Of a stretch of DNA of 56,814 nucleotides, positions 1-8,624 are shown in pieces; the stretch's first letter is position 1; the number at the start of each line of letters is the position of its first letter. The notes beneath the pieces were generated by a model. It saw only the letters and a program-made list of their open reading frames with translations, made no database searches and was not told where the DNA came from. Source of the DNA: Acidimicrobiia bacterium (lineage in GTDB: Bacteria; Acidobacteriota; Vicinamibacteria; Vicinamibacterales; UBA2999). Location: positions 1-56,814 of the forward strand of contig VFZH01000006.1 of NCBI GenBank assembly GCA_016871255.1, read 5' to 3'. Both the position numbers and the translations under genes were made by a program.

Positions 1-578
1 GCCGCCGGCGCAGGGGGCGCCTCGGGCGGCGCGCCGGTGCCGTACGGAATGGCCGCAATCACATCTTCGTGCTGCGGCGTGCCGGACACGGACGCGGGCA
101 CGACGTCCAGCGTCCACGACACGTCGGCGGTGACCGGCGCGTAACAGAGCCGGTCGTCACACGCCTGGTAGCGCAACCGGCCGGGCACGTCGAGCGGACC
201 TTCGCCCACGCCGCCCAGGCGGAACAGCACGCCGATCGCGAACGTCTGCTCGAACACGGCGAGCGGCTCGGCCTGCCCTTCCTGGATCAAGTCGGACGCG
301 GGTGGGTAGACGACCTCGACGACCTCGACGCCGGGCGGCGGCTCGAAGCGGAGGACGGTTGGGATCAGCGTGGGGTCGCGCGGCGTGTCGGACTGGGTGT
401 GGAAGCCGTCGGGCAGGCTGACCCGGAGGGCGGCGCGGACGTCGGTACCGGCGTGAACGCCGTCGCGCTCGACGAGCGCGTGGATCTCGGCCTGGATGCC
501 GCGGACCTGGGCGCCCGCAGGTGTGGCCGCCGCGAGCAACCACGCAGCCATCACCAGACGCCCCCTGCGTGTGTGCAC
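1..578 (-). CDS. DsbD-like thiol:disulfide interchange protein, N-terminal part (cut by window edge)
   Basis: The reading frame starts with a signal-peptide-like stretch (two Arg followed by a hydrophobic AAWLLAAATPAGAQ segment) and continues as a beta-rich extracytoplasmic domain. The motif YQACDDRLCYAP matches the redox-active cysteine pair of the DsbD alpha domain, which passes electrons to periplasmic partners in cytochrome c maturation and protein repair. The membrane core and C-terminal thioredoxin domain would lie beyond the left edge. A GTG at 578 is used because it adds a basic n-region; ATG at 551 is the alternative. The gene starts 5 bases after the nuoG stop, so translational coupling is likely. 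A stand-alone DsbD-alpha protein cannot be excluded. Confidence 0.75.
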   Translation of the reverse strand, partial: MHTRRGRLVMAAWLLAAATPAGAQVRGIQAEIHALVERDGVHAGTDVRAALRVSLPDGFHTQSDTPRDPTLIPTVLRFEPPPGVEVVEVVYPPASDLIQEGQAEPLAVFEQTFAIGVLFRLGGVGEGPLDVPGRLRYQACDDRLCYAPVTADVSWTLDVVPASVSGTPQHEDVIAAIPYGTGAPPEAPPAPA

Positions 579-583
579 CTGCG

Positions 584-2383
584 CTACCCCACGGGTCTCA
601 ACGGGAGGACGCGGCCGTCCACGTACCCCTGCTCGGTCTGCACGGAATGCCCCTTCACCGGGGGCAGATCCTGGAACATGAAGTCCCACTTCCAGCGCTC
701 CGACGGGTTGGACGTCCTGAGCCAGTGGCTGGCCTTGACCGGGCGCGCGAACGTCACCTGGTCCACGTCGGCGTACGGCCCGCCGGGCAGTGCCTCGGCA
801 ATCGCCTTTCGCACATCGCCGGCCTGCGCGTAGCCGAGCGTCACGCCAAGCGCGTGCGCCACATCCACGAGAATCGACCAGTCGTCGCGCGCATCGCCCG
901 GCGGCGCAAGCGCGCGCGAGGCGCCCTGCACGCGCCCCTGGTCGTTCGTGAACAGCCCGTCCTTCTCCAGCCACGCGGACCCTGGCAAGACCACGTCGGC
1001 AGCGTCGGTGAGCGGGCTCGACTCGACGGCCTGCACGATCAACACGGCCGGCCGGCCTGCCGTGCGCGCTGCGGCCAGCCAGCTCAGGTCCCCGATCGAA
1101 CCTGCAGGACCGGGATCGACCACGTAGACCGCCTTCACCGACCCGGCGTTCACCGCCTGCTGCAGCGCCGACAGGTCGGGAACGCCGTCGTTGCCGGCGC
1201 CCACGGCGTAGCCCAGGTCGCGCGCGCCGTTCACGTTCGGCGCATCGGTGACCGGGATGGTGAACTTCACGGCCGCCGGCTGATCCTTCTCGCTCCGCTG
1301 CCAGTGCACGGTCGCCGCCGCGGCCTCGCCGAGCGCCTCCATGAGCCCCTTCAGGACGAACATCTCCTCGGTCGCCGCGTGCGCGGACACGACGAACCGC
1401 AGCGCACCGGAACCGCCTTCCCGCGCGGCACCCAGCAGCATCCCGACGGTGCGCAGCGCATCGTGCCAGCCAGCCGCAGCCTGCGCGCCATCGGCGCCGC
1501 GCACGATCGGCCGCACGAGCCGCCGCTCGCCTTCCACCCAGTGGTAGCCGAAGCGGCCGATGTCGCACATCCAGTAGCCGTTGATCTCGGGCGCCAGACG
1601 CGGCGTGATGCGCACCAGCTTCGAGCCGCGCGCCCACTCGGGCTTCCCCTTCAGCCACACGCTGGTGTGGCACCCCTTCGAGCACATCGTGCACACGGTG
1701 TCGGCCACCGCCGGGTTGTCCCACGGCCGGCTCTTGAACCGGTAGTCGCGCGTGGTGATGGCGCCCACGGGGCAGACGTCCATCAGGTTGCCGGACAGCA
1801 GCGAGTGCACGCCTTCCTCGTCGAACGTCGCGATCTCGCTCCCGTTGCCGCGATCCGCCACGCTGATCTGCGCATCGCCGTCGATCTCGCGCATGAACCG
1901 GATGCACCGCGTACACAGGATGCAGCGGTTGCGGTTCAGCATCAGCGTGGGCCCGAAGTCCACGTCGGCCATCACCCCTTCGCCGTCGAACACGCGGCGC
2001 GGGAAGTCCATGCGGCTCTCGTCCGGCCCGAAGCTGTACGAGAAGTCCTGGAGCGGACACTCGCCCCCCTTGTCGCAGACGGGGCAGTCGAGCGGGTGGT
2101 TGATCAGCAGGAACTCGAAGACGGCCGCACGCGCGTCCGCCACCTCGGGATCGGTCGTCGACACGACCATGCCCTCGCTGCAGACGGTGGAACAGGACGT
2201 CTGCAGCTTGGGCATCTTCTCGATCTTGACGATGCAGACGCGGCAGGAGCCGTCGATGTCCAGGCCGGGGTGATAGCAGTAGTAGGGCACGCGGACGCCG
2301 GCCTCGATGGCGGCCTGCAGGACGGTCCGGCCCTTCTCGACCGTCACGGGGACGCCATCGATGGTCAGCGAGACAGCTTCCAT
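584..2383 (-). CDS. nuoG: NADH-quinone oxidoreductase subunit G (iron-sulfur subunit)
   Basis: 599-residue peripheral-arm subunit of respiratory complex I that relays electrons from NADH toward quinone. All expected ligands are visible: a 2Fe-2S set (C36, C47, C50, C64), the His-Cys3 4Fe-4S set (H96, C100, C103, C109), a second 4Fe-4S set (C154, C157, C160, C204) and a third set (C231, C234, C238, C273) as found in many bacterial NuoG. A shortened molybdopterin-oxidoreductase-like fold follows. The protein is shorter than E. coli NuoG (about 900 residues) but similar to compact versions. The ATG at 2383 gives the canonical N-terminus (MEAVSLTIDG). No other nuo gene is visible; nuoEF or nuoH may lie to the left. 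Confidence 0.93.
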   Translation of the reverse strand: MEAVSLTIDGVPVTVEKGRTVLQAAIEAGVRVPYYCYHPGLDIDGSCRVCIVKIEKMPKLQTSCSTVCSEGMVVSTTDPEVADARAAVFEFLLINHPLDCPVCDKGGECPLQDFSYSFGPDESRMDFPRRVFDGEGVMADVDFGPTLMLNRNRCILCTRCIRFMREIDGDAQISVADRGNGSEIATFDEEGVHSLLSGNLMDVCPVGAITTRDYRFKSRPWDNPAVADTVCTMCSKGCHTSVWLKGKPEWARGSKLVRITPRLAPEINGYWMCDIGRFGYHWVEGERRLVRPIVRGADGAQAAAGWHDALRTVGMLLGAAREGGSGALRFVVSAHAATEEMFVLKGLMEALGEAAAATVHWQRSEKDQPAAVKFTIPVTDAPNVNGARDLGYAVGAGNDGVPDLSALQQAVNAGSVKAVYVVDPGPAGSIGDLSWLAAARTAGRPAVLIVQAVESSPLTDAADVVLPGSAWLEKDGLFTNDQGRVQGASRALAPPGDARDDWSILVDVAHALGVTLGYAQAGDVRKAIAEALPGGPYADVDQVTFARPVKASHWLRTSNPSERWKWDFMFQDLPPVKGHSVQTEQGYVDGRVLPLRPVG

Positions 2384-2447
2384 ACCGATCGGATCATATC
2401 GCAGCGTTTCGGGGGGCCGGCCGGCAGTCGCAGCGGCCAACTTCAGT

Positions 2448-2608
2448 AGGGCCCTGGCCGGAATACGGTTGCCGACTCCCGGGCGGCGAGGCGCCCGGAT
2501 CGCCAGGCGCGAGGAGGGAGCAGGCCGGGTGCCTGTGACCGACGAGCAACGCCGCGAGGCGGGATGCATCGTCGGCAGAGATGGCAACCGTATTCCGGCC
2601 AGGGCCCT
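2448..2608. repeat. Terminal-inverted-repeat element, copy 1 (161 bp, MITE-like)
   Basis: The element is bounded by 26-bp perfect inverted repeats that begin AGGGCCCTGGCCGG and end with GGTTGCC. The inner part is G+C-rich and palindromic, with no reading frame. A second copy with nearly identical inner sequence lies at 19330-19846, but that copy is split by a 351-bp insert. No convincing target-site duplication is seen. Together with the short palindrome at 2673-2698 it accounts for most of the 341-bp gap between nuoG and the M1 peptidase gene; the remaining 64 bp upstream of nuoG shows no clear promoter. Confidence 0.8.
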
Positions 2609-2672
2609 TAGCCGTCCGTCGGGGTCGGCTGCAGCTGGCCCCACATGCCGGAACCGTGACCCACCGAACACG

Positions 2673-2698
2673 CAGGGGCCGGCTTCAGCCGGTCCGCG
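2673..2698. repeat. REP-like palindrome (GGCCGGCTTCAGCCGG family)
   Basis: GGGGCCGGCTTCAGCCGGTCC, downstream of the M1 peptidase stop at 2725. It is one of at least eight dispersed copies in this window and could act as a transcription-end hairpin. Confidence 0.7.
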
Positions 2699-2724
2699 TC
2701 CGCGCCTGGCGCTGCGGCCGGGGT

Positions 2725-5412
2725 CTACTCGAAAAGGGCGAGGGCGGCGTGGTCCCGGTTCACGCGGACCTGGCGAACGGGGCCGTCGGCGGGAATGCGC
2801 CGCTCCACCTCTGCCTCGGTCAGCGGCACGACCACGTCCACGGACCGGCCGTCGGCGTATTCGATGGTGATGGTGACCGGCAGGTCGTAGATCAGCTCGC
2901 CGAGCTGCTGCAGCCGCACCTCCACCGCCCCGTCCACGACCTGGGTTCTCGCGCGCACGCGCGGCAGGCGCGACTCGCGGATCCAGCGATCGAAGAACCG
3001 CTGCAGGTCGCGCCCGGACGCCGTCTCGAACGCCACCCGCACGTCCGCCGTGCCCGCCTTCTGGAACCGGTTGCCGTAGTAGAGCATCCGCAGCCCCTCG
3101 AAGAACTCGTCGTCTCCCACGAGCCGCCGCAGCATGTGCATCACGGCCGCGGCCTTGTTGTAGAGGATGGCACGCGACGCGCGGCGGTCGCCCTCGATCT
3201 GCCCGATCCGGTACCCGAGGTACACGGGGCCCTGGTCGGCGGCGTCGATGGCCCAGCGCCGGAACTGCCGCAACATCTGCTCGAACACCTCCGGGCCGTG
3301 CCGCTCGCGCGCGTACATCGCCGCGAAGTACTGGGCGATTCCCTCGCTGATCCACTGCTCGTGGTAGTTCTCCCAGCCGACAGCCTGCCCCCACCACTGG
3401 TGCGCGATCTCGTGCGCGATGAAGAACTCGGGAAAGCCCTCGAAGACGACGGGATCGGCGCGCCAGATCGCCGAGCCGGGCGGCGGCACGTGGACCATGG
3501 CGAAGTACCCGGGACTGTGCCCGCCCGGCAGTGCGTGCTCCACCATCGCCAGCGACACGTCCGGGTACGGCACTTCACCCATGAACGAGGCGTAGAAACG
3601 CAGCAGGTCGGCGGCCGCGCCGGTCGCCTCCCGGATCCGGCCGTCGGAGATGGCGTTCACGGCCACGGTGCGGAGCGTGACGACGTCGCGCGGCCTGACG
3701 ACGGCCGGGGACCCGGCGGCCTCCTCCAGGCCTTCCTCGGGATCCGGCTGCTCCGCGGCAGGCTCGCCGCCCAGCGGCACGCGCGTTTCGACGGCGTCCT
3801 TGAAGCGAGACAGCAGCACGGCCAGGTACCGCACGGGATCGGTGGCGCGGAACGCGTAGCGCCGGCTGCGCCCCTGATCCACCAGCCCGGCCCGTCCGGG
3901 ATCCGGCTCGCCGCTGGCGACGCAGGTGAAACGCGACGGCGTCGTGATCCGGATGCCGGCCGTCGCGTGGCCGGACGCAGACGGCTGCGGATACCAGTAG
4001 CCGCGGCCGCTCAGCAGGAAGTACCGCTCGGTCGGCACGTCCATCGCGACCTGCGCAAGGTGCTTCGGCTCGAGCGGTTCCTGGTCCACGCTCTGCGACT
4101 GCATCCGCCCCTCGTATTCGACCACCAGCGACATCTCGGAGCCGCGGCGGAGCGCCATCGGCAGGTTGAGGATGATCGTGTCGCGCGTCCGGACCCGCAC
4201 GTGGAGCAGCCGCCCGAGTTCGGGGCTCGTGACCGACGTGACGCGCAGCCCCTCGGCCAGCCGCAGGCTGAGCGTGGACACGTACTCCGCCTTCGCGTGG
4301 ACGTGCAGCTCGGCGCGTGCCGTCACCTCCTGGCGCTGCGGATCGATGGTCGCGTCGATCTCGTAGTGCGTCACCTCGAAGTCGGCCAGCTCGTCTTCGT
4401 CGTACGAGGGCCCGCGCCTGCGCAACGTCTCTTCTGACGCGTAGCGCGCGATGTCTCTGCCGCGCGAGCGCTCGAACAGCGTCACGTCTTCCGGCTCGCC
4501 CGCCGACCGCGAGTACGTGAGGTGCCCGCGGCCGCGCGTCCGCACTTCCGCCAGGAAGTCGCCGTCGGGCGGCAGGATGAACCAGGCGTCGCTGCTCAGA
4601 TCGCCGAGATCGAGGCTGAACGACCGGCCGACGTCCTCGTCGAAGATCTCGCGCGCGCGCCGGAGCTGCCGGGCGTCGGCCGGAGCCGGCGTCAGCTTCC
4701 CGGTGATGCCGCGCGCCTCGAACATCCGCGGGTGCATGCGCACGAACGCGGCGTCGAAGCCGACCGACAGCGCCTCGTCGCCCGCGAGCAGCCGCACCTG
4801 GTCCCGCTCGGTCTGCGGACCGGGGGTGAACCGCATCTCCCCGCGCCCGAGCACGATCATCCCGGCCGGTCCCTGGGCGCTCGTCACGAGGTACGCGACC
4901 GACTCGCCCAGGTCGAGCGCGAGATCCGGGGCGGTGAGCGTCAGCCCGCTCGCCGTGTACGGCGTGTCGCTCAGCACCAGCCGGTGCAGCCCCTCGACGA
5001 CGGTCAGCGTGCGGGCGCTGACGATGCTCCAGGCGTCGACGGCGGTGTTGCCGCTCGCACGGCGAACGTCGAGCGTCGAGGTGAAGATGCGGGCGGTGTG
5101 TGGCGTGGCGGTGAACACGTCGATGACGAGGCTGTAGCCGTCGCCCGGGAGCGAGCCGTAGTGATGCTCGCGCGTCCGCTCCCGGACGCTGGTCGGCCCG
5201 GCCTCGCCACCGAACAGCCGCCCTTCGTACTCCGACCGGAGCGCGGGCGCGGCGTACGGCGACACCAGGTCCGCGAACTCCGCCCGGTCCCCCTCGGCCA
5301 CGACCTGTCCGATCTGCCGCAGCAGGCGGGCGACCCCTTCGTCGGACTGCCCCCGGACGGGGGCCTCGAACAGCAACACGACGGCCGCCGCGAGGCAGAA
5401 GGCGCGGGGCAT
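2725..5412 (-). CDS. Secreted M1-family zinc metallopeptidase
   Basis: 895 residues with a signal peptide (hydrophobic FCLAAAVVLLF then VRGQS). The gluzincin site HEIAH starts at residue 667, with the third zinc ligand E690 exactly 18 residues after the motif, as in M1 aminopeptidases. The classical GAMEN exopeptidase motif is not seen; the equivalent region reads GGHSPGYFAMV, so exopeptidase specificity is uncertain. The N-terminal half (about 20-400) carries unassigned beta-rich sequence ahead of the M1 fold. ATG at 5412 overlaps the preceding gene's TGA by one base (TGATG), so the two are probably co-translated. It likely digests peptides outside the cytoplasmic membrane. Confidence 0.88.
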   Translation of the reverse strand: MPRAFCLAAAVVLLFEAPVRGQSDEGVARLLRQIGQVVAEGDRAEFADLVSPYAAPALRSEYEGRLFGGEAGPTSVRERTREHHYGSLPGDGYSLVIDVFTATPHTARIFTSTLDVRRASGNTAVDAWSIVSARTLTVVEGLHRLVLSDTPYTASGLTLTAPDLALDLGESVAYLVTSAQGPAGMIVLGRGEMRFTPGPQTERDQVRLLAGDEALSVGFDAAFVRMHPRMFEARGITGKLTPAPADARQLRRAREIFDEDVGRSFSLDLGDLSSDAWFILPPDGDFLAEVRTRGRGHLTYSRSAGEPEDVTLFERSRGRDIARYASEETLRRRGPSYDEDELADFEVTHYEIDATIDPQRQEVTARAELHVHAKAEYVSTLSLRLAEGLRVTSVTSPELGRLLHVRVRTRDTIILNLPMALRRGSEMSLVVEYEGRMQSQSVDQEPLEPKHLAQVAMDVPTERYFLLSGRGYWYPQPSASGHATAGIRITTPSRFTCVASGEPDPGRAGLVDQGRSRRYAFRATDPVRYLAVLLSRFKDAVETRVPLGGEPAAEQPDPEEGLEEAAGSPAVVRPRDVVTLRTVAVNAISDGRIREATGAAADLLRFYASFMGEVPYPDVSLAMVEHALPGGHSPGYFAMVHVPPPGSAIWRADPVVFEGFPEFFIAHEIAHQWWGQAVGWENYHEQWISEGIAQYFAAMYARERHGPEVFEQMLRQFRRWAIDAADQGPVYLGYRIGQIEGDRRASRAILYNKAAAVMHMLRRLVGDDEFFEGLRMLYYGNRFQKAGTADVRVAFETASGRDLQRFFDRWIRESRLPRVRARTQVVDGAVEVRLQQLGELIYDLPVTITIEYADGRSVDVVVPLTEAEVERRIPADGPVRQVRVNRDHAALALFE

Positions 5413-6593
5413 CAGATGATTCCCAGCCCGGTGCCGACGGCCTTGAAGACGTCGAGCGCGAACTGCAGGTCCTCGCGCGTGTGCTCGGCCGTGACGATGG
5501 TCCTGACGCGGGCGCGACCGCGGGGCACGGTGGGAAAGCCGATGCCCTGGGCGAAGACGCCCCGCGCGAACAGCCGGTCGGAGAGCGTCATCGCCAGTGC
5601 GCCGTCGCCCACGATCACCGGCGTGATCGGGCTCTCGCTCGCGCCCGTGTCGAAGCCGAGCGCCTGGAGCCCCGCCTTGAAGAACCGCGCGTTCGCCCAC
5701 AGCCGGTCGATGATCTGCGGCTCCTCTTCGAGCACGTCGATCGCGGCGATGCAGGCCGCCGTCACCGCGGGCGGGTGCGATGTCGAGAAGAGGAACGGCC
5801 GCGCCCGGTGGCAGAGGAACTCGATCAGCGCGCGGCTGCCGGCCGCGTAGCCGCCCAGCGCGCCCACCGCCTTCGACAGCGTGCCCACCTGCACGTCCAC
5901 GCGGCCGTGCAGGCCGAAGTGGTCTACCGTGCCGCGGCCGTTCGCCCCGAACACGCCGCTCGCGTGGGCATCGTCCACCATCATGATGGCGCCGAACTCC
6001 TCGGCCAGACTCGCGAGCTCCGGCAGCGCGCCGAGGTCGCCGTCCATGCTGAACACGCCGTCGGTGATGACGAGCGCGCGCCGCGAGCGGTCCAGCCCCT
6101 CGAGCAGTCTGCGCGCGGCGGACGCGTCCTTGTGCGGGAACACGGAGATGTCCGCCCGGCTCAGCCGCGCGCCGTCGATGATGCTGGCGTGGTTGAGCTC
6201 GTCGGAGACGATGGCGTCGCCCTTCGACAGCAGCGCCGCGACCGTGCCGGCGTTCGCGGCGAACCCGCTCTGGAACACGACCGCCGCCTCGGTCTTCTTG
6301 AACGCGGCCAGCCGTGCTTCCAGCTCCATGTGAAGCGCCATCGTGCCGCCAATCGTCCGCACGGACCCCGAGCCAACGCCCAGCTCGCGCACGGCCCGCT
6401 CGGCGCGCGCCCTGAGCGCGGGGTGCGTGGTCAGCCCCAGGTAGTTGTTGGACGAGAGATTGACGACCGAACGGTGGTCGAAGGAGGCGCGGGCCCGCTG
6501 TTCGCCATCCAGCACGCGCAGCGTGCGGAAAAGACCCGCCGCCTTCAGCGAGTCCAGCTCGGCGGCGAGGTGCGCCAGCGGATCCGGACGCAT
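5412..6593 (-). CDS. kbl: Alpha-oxoamine synthase family PLP enzyme (glycine C-acetyltransferase / KBL type)
   Basis: 393 residues, the usual length of the KBL/BioF family. These enzymes condense an amino acid with an acyl-CoA using PLP. The Schiff-base lysine is K241 in GTLSKAVGALGG; DDAH (207-210) provides the PLP-binding Asp and His. The SVRTIGGT stretch near residue 77 resembles KBL and the broad-specificity KBL/BioF enzymes more than strict BioF. No biotin genes and no threonine dehydrogenase gene are nearby, so the substrate is not fixed by context. It is the fourth gene of a minus-strand run and its stop overlaps the M1 peptidase start. Confidence 0.8.
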   Translation of the reverse strand: MRPDPLAHLAAELDSLKAAGLFRTLRVLDGEQRARASFDHRSVVNLSSNNYLGLTTHPALRARAERAVRELGVGSGSVRTIGGTMALHMELEARLAAFKKTEAAVVFQSGFAANAGTVAALLSKGDAIVSDELNHASIIDGARLSRADISVFPHKDASAARRLLEGLDRSRRALVITDGVFSMDGDLGALPELASLAEEFGAIMMVDDAHASGVFGANGRGTVDHFGLHGRVDVQVGTLSKAVGALGGYAAGSRALIEFLCHRARPFLFSTSHPPAVTAACIAAIDVLEEEPQIIDRLWANARFFKAGLQALGFDTGASESPITPVIVGDGALAMTLSDRLFARGVFAQGIGFPTVPRGRARVRTIVTAEHTREDLQFALDVFKAVGTGLGII

Positions 6594-6611
6594 GGATCGC
6601 AGTCTATACGC

Positions 6612-6662
6612 TCCCCGCCTTCGCCCGCCTTCGCGCGTTCCGCGCTTCGGCGAGGCTTCGGC
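6612..6662. repeat. Dispersed CCGCCTTCGC-type repeat, copy 1
   Basis: Short-period sequence rich in CGCCTTCGC and GCGCTTCGGCGAGGCTTCGG, filling the 69-bp gap between the KBL gene and the membrane-protein stop. A similar block is at 24507-24562. Confidence 0.55.
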
Positions 6663-8624
6663 TCACCTCGATCGCGGCAGGCGAAGCAGGACGTCCGGCC
6701 CCTCGCGGAACAGCTCGCCTGCGCCAAGGCTTCGGAGCCACGCCGTCACCCGCGGCCCGTTCCCATCGAGGTACCCCGCCTCGTGGACGATCGCGTGCGT
6801 GGCGCCGGTGTCCCCAAGCGCGGTCGCCGCATCGGCCTGCCGTCCCGGCAGCGCGCTGAGGATGCTGGCGTACCGGCCGTACCGCGGCGGGAAGAAGCCA
6901 CTGTAGCCGTTCACGAGAGGGCGCCAGTGCCGGGTCGAGTAGAACATCGCGCGCAGGTCATAGTCCGGCCATCCGAACGGAAACTCGATCAGCACGGCCT
7001 CCGCGGGGAGGCGCGAGACCTGTTCGTACACCGCAGGCGTCTGGTCTCCCCGGTAGAGGCGCCCCTCCGGCGTCGCGACACCTTCGAGCGGCGAGACGCC
7101 GTTCACCACGAACGGCAGCGACGCGGACTCGGCCAGAAACAGCACCGCGGCGACGGCCGGCACCGCGATCGACCGCCACCGGGTGGCGAGCGCGTGAAGG
7201 CCGAACCCGCCGAGCGCCGCCAGCGCCAGCGCGCCGATCATCCCGAAGCGGGCCGGCACCCGCAGGCCTTCGAAGCCGGGCACGTACTCGAAGAGCACCC
7301 GATAGGGCGCCGGCAGATCCAACGGCCGCCCCCCCGATGTCGGGGCCGGGCCGAGCGACAGCCACCACGCCGCCACGATCATCACCAGCAGCAGCAGCTC
7401 GGGCTGGCGCGCGGCGCGTGCGCAAGAGGCCCTCACGCGCGGCGACACGCCAGCCGCCGCGGCCGCGGCGAGCAGGCTCAGCACCAGCGGCCGGCCGATA
7501 TCCGCCGCCCGGAACGTGAAGAGCCCGAAATCGATCGTGATCCGGCGCTCGAACACCATCAGGACAACGAAGGCACCGGCCGCCATCGCCACGGCCACGA
7601 GCGCGCGCGCCGGGCGCGACAGATGTCCGCCGTCGGACGCGCGGCAGCGGGCGAGCCAAGCGGTGATGCCGGCCAGCGCCAGCAGCATCGGCATCGCCCC
7701 GGGAAACAGGTCGCCCTCGGCGCGGGGAAACGCGCGAACCACAGGGCCCCACACCCGGTTGTGCTCCGCAGCCGTCAAGTAGGCGTATGCGTCGGCCGAA
7801 TAGGACGCCACCTCCGCCAGATCGCGTCCTCCTCCGAGCACGTCGCGCAGCAGGAGGTAGGGGTAGAGGAACACCGCCATCACCAGCGCGGAGGCCAGAC
7901 CGGCGGCGCTCAACTCGACCCACGTGCGTGGTGTCCGCCACCGTCCGCGCACGGTGACGTCCCAGACGACGTACGCCGCGGCGAACGGCGCGAAGTAGAG
8001 CAGGTAGTAGCCGCACGACAACCCCTGGGCGACGAACGCCGCGGCCGCACCGGCCAGCGCCCACCGGCTCGCGGTGTCGAAGTACCGCCGCAGGGCGAAC
8101 AGCGTGAACGCCATCCACTGCGCCGACATCACCTGCAGGTGCGACGACTGCGCCATGCGGTACGGCGCGAACGCGAACAGCAGCCCCGCCACGAACGCCG
8201 CCCGGGGGCTGCACCCCAGCTCGCGAAGCAGGAGGAACGTACCGAGACCGCTCAGCACGAAGGTCGACAGGAACAGCAGGTTGTAGATGAGGATGGGGTT
8301 CGGCGCCACCGCGTAGATCGGGCAGGCCTGCAGCGCCTGGGCGATCAGGTGCTCCGAATAGGCGAGCGTCAGCGGCTCGGGGTGGAAGATGTTCGCGTCG
8401 AAGAACGTCGCCAGGACGCCGAGATGGCCGGAGAGCAGCAGGCCGAACTGCCGGCAGCCCCAGGCGAGGATCCACATGTTGAGGATCGAATCGCCCAGAT
8501 CCCAGGCCACGTCGGACGCGAGGCCGCGGCCGAGGGGCCAGGTCATGACGAACGTGATGGCGGCGTAGGCGAGCGCGGCCGTCCACGTCTGCCTGCGGCG
8601 GTCGCGGCGCGCGTCCGGACTCAC
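6663..8624 (-). CDS. Large polytopic membrane protein, GT-C / YfhO-like
   Basis: 653 residues with about 11-13 predicted hydrophobic segments between residues 10 and 480 and a soluble C-terminal domain of about 150 residues. The layout, with an acidic residue pair (WDLGDS) in the first periplasmic loop followed by many helices and a C-terminal extracytoplasmic domain, is typical of GT-C glycosyltransferases that use polyprenyl-linked sugars. I see no decisive catalytic signature, so the substrate is unknown. The GTG start at 8624 overlaps the stop of the permease gene (GTGA). It is probably co-expressed with the permease and aminotransferase genes. Confidence 0.7.
   Translation of the reverse strand: MSPDARRDRRRQTWTAALAYAAITFVMTWPLGRGLASDVAWDLGDSILNMWILAWGCRQFGLLLSGHLGVLATFFDANIFHPEPLTLAYSEHLIAQALQACPIYAVAPNPILIYNLLFLSTFVLSGLGTFLLLRELGCSPRAAFVAGLLFAFAPYRMAQSSHLQVMSAQWMAFTLFALRRYFDTASRWALAGAAAAFVAQGLSCGYYLLYFAPFAAAYVVWDVTVRGRWRTPRTWVELSAAGLASALVMAVFLYPYLLLRDVLGGGRDLAEVASYSADAYAYLTAAEHNRVWGPVVRAFPRAEGDLFPGAMPMLLALAGITAWLARCRASDGGHLSRPARALVAVAMAAGAFVVLMVFERRITIDFGLFTFRAADIGRPLVLSLLAAAAAAGVSPRVRASCARAARQPELLLLVMIVAAWWLSLGPAPTSGGRPLDLPAPYRVLFEYVPGFEGLRVPARFGMIGALALAALGGFGLHALATRWRSIAVPAVAAVLFLAESASLPFVVNGVSPLEGVATPEGRLYRGDQTPAVYEQVSRLPAEAVLIEFPFGWPDYDLRAMFYSTRHWRPLVNGYSGFFPPRYGRYASILSALPGRQADAATALGDTGATHAIVHEAGYLDGNGPRVTAWLRSLGAGELFREGPDVLLRLPRSR

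Noticed and set aside
584-3397. A nuoG start far upstream (937 codons)
   Set aside because: The extra 338 codons pass through the repeat element and out-of-frame M1 sequence; ATG 2383 gives the conserved N-terminus.
521-4437. Long plus-strand frames opposite nuoG and the M1 peptidase
   Set aside because: Mirror frames of genes with complete cofactor and zinc sites; no family resemblance.
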